DNA from: an uncultured Eubacteriales bacterium | GTDB taxonomy: Bacteria; Bacillota; Clostridia; Peptostreptococcales; Anaerovoracaceae | NCBI GenBank assembly: GCA_902797405.1 | Contig: CADBSP010000026.1 | Location: 1 to 11,825 of the forward strand | DNA: 11,825 nt | Direction of reading: 5' to 3' | Shown: positions 5,960-11,825 of the stretch, piece after piece | How positions within the stretch are numbered: position 1 is the first letter of the stretch | How the letters are laid out: every line of letters begins with the position of its first letter | Translations under genes and position numbers: made by a program | Notes under the pieces: generated by a model | Told to the model about the DNA's origin: nothing | Databases searched by the model: none | Seen by the model: the letters and a program-made list of their open reading frames with translations, nothing else

Positions 5960-7373
5960 TAATAAAGTTTTCGATTGTGTTGTTGTAGGGGGAGGAGCCG
6001 CAGGGCTTTTTTTTGCTGCGACATTAAATAAGCAACTCACCAATAATGATGGTTGTTATGCGATTGAAAGAGAAACGGGAAGAGATCAGTATAAGATTAA
6101 GGACAGTAATGCCTGTAGATGTTTGATAATCGAAAAAACGGGAAGACTCGGAACCAAGGTTTTGATGAGCGGTGGGGGACATTGTAACATAACACACGTT
6201 GGATCAATCAAGGACTTTATCGATTGTTACGGTGAAGCCGGAAAGAAGATTCGTCGTATTCTATACAAGCACAACAATTTGGAATTGATTGATTTCCTCA
6301 GGGGTGCAGGGATTCCAACGATTTCGGAAGAAGACGGAAGAGTATTCCCCGCATCCAGGAATGCCTCGGACATTCGCAACATGCTGCACGAAAAGGCTAA
6401 GGCAAAAGGATTTCATATAGCCTACAACACTGAAGTTAAAAGTATAGATTATGAATCTGGAATCTGGAAACTAGGGTGTATCGAGCATGCAAATGGAACA
6501 GACAGGTCTACTAACAATAAAGCAAATAATAAGGACGAGATTTCTGAGACGATTTTCTACACGAAAAAAATTGTAATTGCCACTGGCGGTTGCTCGTATC
6601 CGAGCACGGGGTCAGACGGGAAGATGTTTGAGGTTCTTAAGAGAGATCTAAATGTAGAAATCGTTCCTCCGCGCCCGTCGCTTTGTCCCATTAAGGTGAA
6701 GGACTATCCTTACAGCGATTTATCCGGATTATCGATAGAAGCCCAATTAAAGATTGGAAAGAGGAGATCAATCGGTTCACTTTTGTTCACCTATGATAGT
6801 TTTAGCGGACCGGCAGCGCTAAATATCTCGGGCAAAGCAGCAGATTTGTTATATTATTCAAGCAGTAATCCTGGTTCTGCTTATCATTCTCCTGATGCTC
6901 CTTATAGAATCTCTCTTGAGATTAACTATGTTCAAAAAACCTACGAGGATGCATTATCTATTATTCAAGCTGCGGTAAAAGGTAGCAAGTCCAGTCTGGC
7001 GAATTTGATAGCCGATAGATTTGTACTGCCGAAAAGACTATGCCGCATACTCGAAGAACGATGCTCCGGTTCCACTAAAAAACTCGCAAAGCTCTTAACC
7101 ATGGATGAATTTATAATCGAATCTGTTGGAAGTTTTAATACAGCCATGGTTACGAAAGGTGGAGTGGCTTTAGATGAAATTGACCTATCCACCATGCAAT
7201 TAAAGAAGCATAAAGGGATATTCATCGTAGGTGAAGCCTTGGACGTGGACGGCCAAACAGGAGGCTACAACCTTCAATTCGCATATTCCTCCGCCCGCAC
7301 AGCAACAGATGCTTTGCTGTTACAGTGTTTGTCGCCGGATATACTTTCGGTCAAAGAAAATAACCGCCCTTAA
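5925..7373 (+). CDS. HI0933/BaiN-family NAD(P)/FAD-dependent oxidoreductase
   Basis: A 482-residue flavoprotein of the HI0933 (BaiN/aminoacetone oxidase-like) family, probably cytosolic; the substrate is unknown. Seen: the dinucleotide fold VVVGGGAAGLFF (19-30), the acidic strand end LIIEK (67-71), the family signature GRLGTKVLMSGGGHCNIT (73-90), the ATGGCSYPSTGSDG turn (219-232) and the C-terminal FAD motif GEALDVDGQTGGYNLQFA (436-453). Usual length is about 400-420; the excess lies mainly in polar insertions at ~38-65 and ~186-210. The start is uncertain. A stop at 5919-5921 bounds the frame, there is no in-frame ATG before the FAD motif, and only TTG at 5925 or 5940 is available; both lie inside a tandem repeat with poorly spaced ribosome sites. 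It has no operon partner and is convergent with ddh. Confidence 0.88.
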   Translation: MCKTVLNNKDLNNKVFDCVVVGGGAAGLFFAATLNKQLTNNDGCYAIERETGRDQYKIKDSNACRCLIIEKTGRLGTKVLMSGGGHCNITHVGSIKDFIDCYGEAGKKIRRILYKHNNLELIDFLRGAGIPTISEEDGRVFPASRNASDIRNMLHEKAKAKGFHIAYNTEVKSIDYESGIWKLGCIEHANGTDRSTNNKANNKDEISETIFYTKKIVIATGGCSYPSTGSDGKMFEVLKRDLNVEIVPPRPSLCPIKVKDYPYSDLSGLSIEAQLKIGKRRSIGSLLFTYDSFSGPAALNISGKAADLLYYSSSNPGSAYHSPDAPYRISLEINYVQKTYEDALSIIQAAVKGSKSSLANLIADRFVLPKRLCRILEERCSGSTKKLAKLLTMDEFIIESVGSFNTAMVTKGGVALDEIDLSTMQLKKHKGIFIVGEALDVDGQTGGYNLQFAYSSARTATDALLLQCLSPDILSVKENNRP

Positions 7374-7421
7374 TTAGCCAAAGAGAACGGTTATTTTGTA
7401 ACTTGTTATTGGGCTAACCGT
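7361..7421. terminator. Possible weak bidirectional terminator between convergent genes
   Basis: CGGTTA at 7388-7393 can pair with TAACCG at 7361-7366 (followed by TTTTGT on the plus strand) or with TAACCG at 7415-7420. The second pairing is 7 bp as ACGGTTA/TAACCGT and is followed by TCTCTTT on the minus strand. Both loops are about 21 nt and the U-tracts are short, so this is a weak call resting mainly on its place between the convergent flavoprotein and ddh genes. Confidence 0.3.
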
Positions 7422-7504
7422 CTATCGGTAGCACCTTTTATTGGTTAAATAATAATGCGTATTGCGTTTATTGTCAACAAATATTCGATGTTTGCAGATA
7501 TGCT

Positions 7505-8527
7505 TTACAGCATGTGAGCAATAATCTCTTCACGATTACCTGGCAGTAAGAAAATCGGAGGTATGTCAAAGACCGTTTTACAACCTATTTCGCCTTTTTC
7601 ATTCATACGGTATGCTGCGCGAGCACACGCCGTTAGTACGCTACCGGTGAAGTAGGGGTTCGATTCCAAATCGAGTTTAAACTCAATAGTGTTAGAGTAT
7701 TCGTCATTAAGCCCGGTATTGCCGCTTCTTAATACGCTCCCGCCGTGGGGGAGTCCGGCGTGTTTGGAAGCCAATTCTTCTGCGGAAATGAAGGCTACCG
7801 TGGTGTCGTAGTCGGCAAAATAGTTTGGCATTGTTTTTATCTCGCTTTCTATTCGCTCCAAATCTGCACCTTCTTCTGCAACCACATAACATTCTCTAAG
7901 GTGTTTTTCGCGAGTGGTTAGATTAGGAGTTTCACCTGAGCGAACCCTATCCATAGCAGATTGAATTGGGACGGTGTACTGGCGTGCATCCAGCACTCCT
8001 TCAATTCTTCGAATAGCATCGGAGTGACCCTGGCTTACACCACGACCCCAGAATGTGTAATCTGAACCATCGGGCAAAGCAGCGTTAGCGTATAATCTAG
8101 CCAATGAGAATAGCCCAGGATCCCAGCCGGTTGAGATTACAGCCGTTTTTCCTGAGGAGATTGCGGCCATATCAACTGTATTCAAGTGCTTCGGGATATT
8201 AACGTGTGTATCAAAACTATCGACCACGTTATAGAAACCTGCCAATTGAGGCGTCATAGTTGGGAGATCCGTTGCACTTCCTGCACAGATAATGAGCACG
8301 TCGATGTCGGGAAAGCCTTTTGCAGCTTCTCCTGCTAAAACCTTTTCGGCAGATAAAAGCATATCGTATGGATAAACGGTTGCTCCGGTTAATGTAGTTA
8401 CAGTTTCAGAAGCGCGACGACTGAATACGCCTACCAACTCCATATCCGGAGAATTCGTAACTGCAGCCTCTACACCACGTCCCAAATTACCATATCCGAC
8501 TATTCCTATTTTTATTTTATTATTCAT
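7505..8527 (-). CDS. ddh: meso-Diaminopimelate dehydrogenase
   Basis: A 340-residue NADPH-dependent enzyme (EC 1.4.1.16) that reductively aminates tetrahydrodipicolinate straight to meso-diaminopimelate, bypassing the succinylase or acetylase branches. The N-terminal Rossmann motif is GIVGYGNLGRGVE (8-20). Family-specific segments follow: CAGSATDLP (81-89), VVDSFDTH (101-108), STGWDPGLFSL (132-142) and FWGRGVSQGHSDAIRRIEGV (159-178), which match substrate and cofactor contacts known for this family. Length is slightly above the Corynebacterium enzyme (about 320). AAAAGGA on the minus strand (8535-8541) lies 7 nt before the ATG. It is the last gene of the dapA-dapB-ddh set, 137 nt after dapB; no convincing promoter was seen in the gap, so it is probably read through from the dapA promoter and riboswitch. 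Confidence 0.95.
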   Translation of the reverse strand: MNNKIKIGIVGYGNLGRGVEAAVTNSPDMELVGVFSRRASETVTTLTGATVYPYDMLLSAEKVLAGEAAKGFPDIDVLIICAGSATDLPTMTPQLAGFYNVVDSFDTHVNIPKHLNTVDMAAISSGKTAVISTGWDPGLFSLARLYANAALPDGSDYTFWGRGVSQGHSDAIRRIEGVLDARQYTVPIQSAMDRVRSGETPNLTTREKHLRECYVVAEEGADLERIESEIKTMPNYFADYDTTVAFISAEELASKHAGLPHGGSVLRSGNTGLNDEYSNTIEFKLDLESNPYFTGSVLTACARAAYRMNEKGEIGCKTVFDIPPIFLLPGNREEIIAHML

Positions 8528-8664
8528 ACATAAATCCTTTTACTATTACCGTATATGAAGATTCTTTAGTTTTTGACATGCTTAGCGTATTCTTTGATTG
8601 TTGACATGATTGACAAATGATTTAACGAATACCATCCTCACAAGCGTATTCAAATAAATACTTG

Positions 8665-9474
8665 CTATTTACCGATTATCGATTTCATATCATATAGCCC
8701 GGGGGATTGAGTCACCAGGAATCTCGCGGCATCAATTGCTCCGTCAGCAAAGAGACCTCTGTCGTGGGCTTCATGCTTAAGTGTGATACTTTGTGTGTCG
8801 GTGCTTATTATTACTTCATGTATTCCAACGATATTGCCCCGACGAACAGAACTGATTCCGATTTCGTTCTGCTCGCGCTTACACATGCCACTTCGCCCTA
8901 CGTTTTCCAAAAGTTCCGGCCTCGACTCTTTTGCTGCATTGGCAAGCAAAATCGCTGTTCCGCTTGGTGCGTCGACTTTTCTGACATGATGAGTCTCTAT
9001 AATCTCAACATTGGCTGTTGGGAATGCGGCTACTGCTTGCCTGACCAAATCTGCCAGGAGGGCAACGCCCAGCGACATGTTGCCTGAATAAAAAATGGGA
9101 ATAATCTCAGCTGCTTCAGAAATCATTCTTCGCTGGTCATCATTTTGTCCGGTTGTTGCAATAAGCAATGGAATCTTCCTATCCGTTGCATAATTTATCA
9201 AATCTGCAGTCCCTGCAGCATTCGAAAAATCGATGATTACATTGTAAGTAGATTGTGAATCAATGTTGTTAACATCGGTGTCAGCGTGGTTTGTTAAATC
9301 CGAAATTGATTCATGAAGTTCCATCAGCGAACAATATTCCGAGGAGTTTTTATCTTCATTATCGAAGGCTGCATCAACCAACGCTGCAATCCGCATATCT
9401 TCCTGCTCTTCTATTTTGCTTTTTAGTATTCTGCCCATATGTCCCAGGGCGCCGTTAATTATTACATTAATCAT
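8665..9474 (-). CDS. dapB: 4-Hydroxy-tetrahydrodipicolinate reductase
   Basis: DapB (EC 1.17.1.8) reduces the DapA product with NAD(P)H to tetrahydrodipicolinate, the substrate of Ddh. Starting at MINVIINGALGHMGR the protein has 269 residues. The GALGHMGR nucleotide motif is at 8-15, DFSN in the middle domain, and the catalytic/substrate signature HHVRKVDAPSGTA at 162-174. I prefer the ATG at 9474, 4 nt after the dapA stop, because family members begin with this MI(x)V sequence. An in-frame GTG at 9486 would add four residues and overlap dapA by 8 nt; a GGAATAG just before it leaves that start possible. Residues ~38-75 are a longer, acidic, Asn/Ser-rich loop than in short homologues. Expression should follow dapA and its riboswitch. 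Confidence 0.95.
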   Translation of the reverse strand: MINVIINGALGHMGRILKSKIEEQEDMRIAALVDAAFDNEDKNSSEYCSLMELHESISDLTNHADTDVNNIDSQSTYNVIIDFSNAAGTADLINYATDRKIPLLIATTGQNDDQRRMISEAAEIIPIFYSGNMSLGVALLADLVRQAVAAFPTANVEIIETHHVRKVDAPSGTAILLANAAKESRPELLENVGRSGMCKREQNEIGISSVRRGNIVGIHEVIISTDTQSITLKHEAHDRGLFADGAIDAARFLVTQSPGLYDMKSIIGK

Positions 9475-9478
9475 TTTG

Positions 9479-10369
9479 TTACACACCTATTCCAATATTC
9501 CGCATGGCATTTAACAAGCGCTCTTCGTTTGCAGGCTCCATCGGGTAGAGTGGTGATCTCAAATGATTATCGCACCATCCCATATGAGCCATTGCGCACT
9601 TTGCAGGAATAGGATTGGTCTCACAGAATAGGGCTTTTACCAGTTCCATGTACTTTAGCTGCATTTGACATGCGGTTTCTCTATCGCCGTTGATATAAGC
9701 CATAACTAATTCATGTGTCTCTCGGGGAAGCAGATTTGAAAGTACAGAGACCACACCGAGTCCGCCTACCGACAATATGGGCACAATCTGATCATCGTTT
9801 CCTGAGTATAAATCCAGGTTGTCGCCTACCTTTGCTTTGGTTTCAACTATTTTAGCGATGTCGCTATTTGCTTCTTTAATTGCAACGATATTAGGATGTT
9901 TGGAAAGGGCTAAATATGTATCCGGTTCGATGTTCACCCCGGTACGAGAGGGGACATTGTAAAGCATCACCGGTATGTTAAGTGCATCTGCGTATTCGGT
10001 GAACATCCTTATAAGACCGCCTTGAGTAGTCTTATTGTAATATGGTGTCACTAAAAGTACACCGGATGCTCCGCTTTTTTCTGCAGCTTGAGAAAGTTGT
10101 ATTCCATAAGCTGTGTCATTGCTACCGGTTCCACCAATCCAGGGGATGCGACCGTTAATTCTTTGACCGGCAAATTCCATGAGTTCTTTGTGCTCCTCGT
10201 CGGAAAGCGTTGCACCCTCGCCGGTGGTGCCAGCGATTATAAGGGCATCTATACCTTCTTCAATCTGCCAGTCGATTAAGTTGCCGAACTGCTCGTAATT
10301 GATAGTTCCATCCGAGTTGAATGGAGTAATGAGAGCAGTTGCCGCTCCAATAAATAAATGATTTGCCAT
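9479..10369 (-). CDS. dapA: 4-Hydroxy-tetrahydrodipicolinate synthase
   Basis: DapA (EC 4.3.3.7), 296 residues, a cytosolic TIM-barrel aldolase condensing pyruvate with aspartate semialdehyde, the first committed step to diaminopimelate and lysine. All key residues are present at a constant +4 offset from the E. coli enzyme: T48 (AGTTGEGATL), Y111 (VTPYYNK), Y137 and R142 (LYNVPSRTG) and the Schiff-base lysine K165 (IVAIKEAN). A near-perfect AGGAGG (minus strand, 10378-10383) lies 8 nt before the ATG. It is the first gene of the dapA-dapB-ddh set, downstream of a lysine riboswitch and terminator, so lysine is the expected transcriptional signal; in other bacteria DapA may also be lysine-inhibited, which cannot be judged here. 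Confidence 0.97.
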   Translation of the reverse strand: MANHLFIGAATALITPFNSDGTINYEQFGNLIDWQIEEGIDALIIAGTTGEGATLSDEEHKELMEFAGQRINGRIPWIGGTGSNDTAYGIQLSQAAEKSGASGVLLVTPYYNKTTQGGLIRMFTEYADALNIPVMLYNVPSRTGVNIEPDTYLALSKHPNIVAIKEANSDIAKIVETKAKVGDNLDLYSGNDDQIVPILSVGGLGVVSVLSNLLPRETHELVMAYINGDRETACQMQLKYMELVKALFCETNPIPAKCAMAHMGWCDNHLRSPLYPMEPANEERLLNAMRNIGIGV

Positions 10370-10427
10370 TTCCTTTTCCTCCTAATAATGATTACTTTTG
10401 TGTGTAATCGAGAGAGGCCAAAGAATT

Positions 10428-10458
10428 GACAAATCATAATGACGACAAATCATAATGA
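10428..10458 (-). repeat. 16-bp tandem repeat in dapA leader
   Basis: On the plus strand GACAAATCATAATGAC (10428-10443) is followed at once by a second copy (10444-10458) identical over 15 bases. It lies between the riboswitch terminator and the dapA ribosome site, so it is transcribed only in read-through RNA. The second copy abuts the terminator U-tract. No coding or protein-binding role is evident. Confidence 0.85.
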
Positions 10459-10487
10459 AAAAATAATGCCGACTCTTTTGGTCGGCT
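10457..10487 (-). terminator. Riboswitch-controlled intrinsic terminator before dapA
   Basis: On the minus strand, GCCGAC (10486 down to 10481) pairs with GTCGGC (10473 down to 10468) around a 7-nt loop, followed by ATTATTTTTT (10467 to 10458). It sits about 100 nt after the lysine aptamer and about 90 nt before dapA. Its 5' arm overlaps GATAGC (10490 down to 10485), part of a longer segment complementary to the 3' side of aptamer stem P1, making terminator and antiterminator mutually exclusive. Confidence 0.88.
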
Positions 10488-10596
10488 ATCAATTGAAGAG
10501 GAGAGACATAACCCGAAAAGTTTGCGGACGCTGTACGAACAAGCAGCAAACGCAAAGTAACTCCGGCAACATGCCAATGTCCTCATCAAGGATAGC
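10485..10596 (-). promoter_or_regulatory. Predicted antiterminator helix of the lysine riboswitch
   Basis: The segment at 10596 down to 10580 (GCTATCCTTGATGAGGA) can pair with that at 10502 down to 10485 (TCCTCTTCAATTGATAGC). The helix has 6 + 4 + 5 base pairs, interrupted by one 1x2 internal loop and one mismatch. The first segment contains the 3' strand of aptamer stem P1 (CTATC, 10595-10591); the second overlaps the 5' arm of the terminator. Without lysine this helix should form and allow transcription of dapA; with lysine, P1 forms and the terminator is released. The pairing is read from the sequence; the switching is inferred. Confidence 0.75.
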
Positions 10597-10770
10597 TCTC
10601 CGCAAATTTTTGTCTTCTTTGCGACAGTCGCAAGGATATTATCCTTACGCCCGACATCACTCCAGTGCAGTGGAGATCAGCCTCGGCGCCCACCCCTTTC
10701 GCATTTTCCTGTTTCAATCCTGCATGACCTCGGAAAAGCTACTATTGATAAGGCGCAACCTCTATCTCGA
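10590..10770 (-). ncRNA. Lysine riboswitch (L-box) aptamer
   Basis: On the minus strand this ~180-nt element matches the L-box consensus, including GATAGAGG, GCGAAAGGGG, GCGCCGAGG, CGGGC, ACTGTCGC and closing AGCTATCC. All five helices around the core are recognisable. P1 is GATAG/CTATC (10766-10762 with 10595-10591). P2 uses GCGCC/GGCGC with an upper stem TTTTCC/GGAAAA. P3 is CTCCA/TGGAG (10675-10671 with 10664-10660). P4 is AAGGAT/ATCCTT (10646-10641 with 10637-10632). P5 is CGCAAA/TTTGCG (10623-10618 with 10606-10601). The L2 loop TGCAG (10724-10720) is complementary to the L3 loop CTGCA (10670-10666), the kissing interaction typical of this class. It lies directly after the transcription start and ahead of dapA, and should shut off the operon when lysine is plentiful. 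Confidence 0.95.
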
Positions 10771-10779
10771 TTAGCAATC

Positions 10780-10808
10780 ATAATACACCCGCAAAACGCC
10801 TTTGTCAA
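10780..10808 (-). promoter_or_regulatory. Sigma-A-type promoter of the dapA-dapB-ddh operon
   Basis: On the minus strand a perfect TTGACA (10808 down to 10803), a 17-bp spacer and TATTAT (10785 down to 10780). Transcription would begin about 10773, only a few nucleotides before stem P1 of the lysine riboswitch, as expected for a riboswitch leader. Confidence 0.88.
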
Positions 10809-10809
10809 T

Positions 10810-10827
10810 ACTTTAAAGCGATAAAGT
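10810..10827 (-). repeat. Inverted repeat next to the dapA -35 element
   Basis: ACTTTA (minus strand, 10827-10822) and TAAAGT (10815-10810) form a 6-bp palindrome around a 6-nt centre, ending one base before the -35 hexamer. At this position it could be an operator, or simply an AT-rich promoter-boosting stretch. It is not followed by a U-tract, so it is not a terminator of the upstream regulator gene. Confidence 0.4.
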
Positions 10828-10882
10828 ATAACCGTGACGACAGGTCGCGCATGATATCTCAAATTAATGGAAGGCAGTTCTT

Positions 10883-11825
10883 CTAACTCCAAAGGGACAC
10901 AAGCTTTTGGATGCTTCCATCTATTTGTTCTAGCGGTATTTGATTGAAGTAAAATAGCAGATATTTATTATTGTCTTTGGTAGACGCTGATTCATCTAAT
11001 GATTCATTGTTTTCCGATGCTTCTATTTCGATGCTTCGATCAAAGGGGACAATGTGAAGTCCAAGACTTTCTCCCGCTGCGCACAGTTCTTCCGCTGTTT
11101 TATCACTGTCAACTATCAAAGTCATATTAATCCCGGATCGGGTATTTGTGGTCCCGATTGAAACATACCTGGAACGATGTCGTTTAGCGGTTTTTTGTTT
11201 TTGCTTACTGGAATCGTTTCCTGTTTGGCTCTCACTGTATTTCTCAAACGCACTAATACAGGCCTCTAATTTCTGTGCGTATAAACTGCGAAGCTTTCTG
11301 ATGTTCGTATAGTAATATCCGTCCTCCATAAAGAGAGCCAAAGTGAGCTGTTCGGATTTAGAACAAGTCTGAGTGTAATCGCTTTTTATGGTTGAAAAGA
11401 TTTCGGCCATGGGTGAGGGTAAAATCATGTAACTAATTTTTATTGCAGGGAAAAGAGTTGAACTGAAAGAACCCAGATAAACCACAGAGTCGTGTTCATC
11501 CAAGCCCTGAAGTGCAGGGACTGGCTTACCGTAATACCTGAGTTCGCTGTCATAGTCGTCCTCTAAAATGATGCTTCCGTTCTGTGCGGCCCATTCCAGA
11601 AGCCTGTATCTAGCACCGATTGGCATTACCGAACCCGTTGGGAATTGATTAGCTGGACTTACATAGACGACCGTGGGAATATTAACGGGAAGCCTATCAA
11701 TCATTATGCCATTTTCAGTAACAGGGATTTTAGCGAGACCAAAGCCCCGGTCTCTGAAAATATTCTGAATAGGAGCGTAACCGGGATCCTCGGTACATAC
11801 TAGGTCAATATTCATCTTTGTCAGA
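10883..11825 (-). CDS. MocR/GabR-family regulator, aminotransferase-like domain (5' truncated by window end)
   Basis: C-terminal part of a MocR-type regulator; the N-terminal GntR helix-turn-helix lies beyond the window. The frame stays open to the edge with residues LTK before the Met at 11815, and TEDPGY follows in place of the usual VEDPGY, so that Met is internal. Numbering from it, fold-type I landmarks are VYVSPANQFPTGSVMP (50-65), LEWAAQNGSIILEDDYDSELRY (73-94, with the Asp/Tyr that contact PLP) and VVYLGSFSSTLFPAIKISYM (111-130). Families have FSKTLFP here; Ser119 (codon TCA, 11461-11459) replaces the PLP-linking lysine. The C-terminal LRLGF-type motif is also changed to LLFYF. Two low-complexity inserts, ~192-216 (Lys/Ser) and ~262-284 (Asn/Glu/Ser), add length. 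Catalysis is unlikely; it may sense a ligand without covalent PLP. Its target is unknown; it lies 75 nt upstream of the dapA -35 on the same strand. Confidence 0.85.
   Translation of the reverse strand, partial: LTKMNIDLVCTEDPGYAPIQNIFRDRGFGLAKIPVTENGIMIDRLPVNIPTVVYVSPANQFPTGSVMPIGARYRLLEWAAQNGSIILEDDYDSELRYYGKPVPALQGLDEHDSVVYLGSFSSTLFPAIKISYMILPSPMAEIFSTIKSDYTQTCSKSEQLTLALFMEDGYYYTNIRKLRSLYAQKLEACISAFEKYSESQTGNDSSKQKQKTAKRHRSRYVSIGTTNTRSGINMTLIVDSDKTAEELCAAGESLGLHIVPFDRSIEIEASENNESLDESASTKDNNKYLLFYFNQIPLEQIDGSIQKLVSLWS

Noticed and set aside
7498..7516. Hairpin at the 3' end of ddh as terminator
   Set aside because: ATGCT/AGCAT stem is short, overlaps the stop region and has no U-tract on the minus strand.
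8573..8640. Plus-strand promoter from the TTGACA copies in the dapB-ddh gap
   Set aside because: No -10-like hexamer at 16-18 bp from any copy and no plus-strand gene downstream.
8707..9087. 126-codon plus-strand open frame
   Set aside because: Lies wholly antisense to dapB, whose motifs are intact; no ribosome site or family resemblance.
10439..10774. 111-codon plus-strand open frame between the regulator and dapA
   Set aside because: It is antisense to the lysine riboswitch and terminator, has no ribosome site or recognisable domain, and the structured RNA explains the sequence.
11813..11815. Met at 11815 as the true start of the regulator gene
   Set aside because: The frame is open to the window edge and the Met lies inside the conserved aminotransferase-like domain.

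Overview
The window is a chromosomal segment from an anaerobic, low-GC Firmicute. A clostridial, Lachnospiraceae-like host fits best, by inference from gene content: a clostridial-type Rnf complex, dapA/dapB/ddh lysine genes under an L-box riboswitch, strong purine-rich ribosome binding sites, and no sign of phage or transposon. No rRNA, tRNA, CRISPR array or insertion sequence was seen.

Plus strand, 1-1915: the 3' end of an Rnf operon (rnfE C-terminus, rnfA, rnfB), closed by a strong intrinsic terminator. Plus strand, about 1956-2947: an extended -10 promoter followed by a membrane-anchored NusG domain II protein and an overlapping Gx transporter-family membrane protein. Such pairs accompany flavin-based membrane or extracellular electron transfer, so they are probably functional partners of Rnf. 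Plus strand, 3027-5822: a three-domain M24B aminopeptidase P with an unusual Cys-rich insert, then a DMT/EamA transporter 3 nt later. Plus strand, 5925-7373: an HI0933/BaiN-family flavoprotein whose 5' end lies inside a 43-bp tandem duplication.

Minus strand, 10808 down to 7505: a lysine/diaminopimelate operon. A consensus promoter starts transcription just before a complete lysine riboswitch. An antiterminator/terminator switch follows, then dapA, dapB and ddh. Together these convert pyruvate plus aspartate semialdehyde to meso-diaminopimelate by the one-step dehydrogenase route, for peptidoglycan and lysine. High lysine should fold the aptamer, free the terminator and stop transcription before dapA. 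Minus strand, 10883 to the window edge: the C-terminal aminotransferase-like domain of a MocR/GabR-type regulator in which the PLP-binding lysine is replaced by serine.

Most of the window is recognisable core metabolism and I do not see a wholly new multi-gene system. The best leads are the Lys-to-Ser change in the MocR regulator, the Cys-rich insert in aminopeptidase P, the fully readable riboswitch expression platform, the Rnf/NusG-II/Gx linkage, and the repeat-laden TTG-start leader of the flavoprotein.
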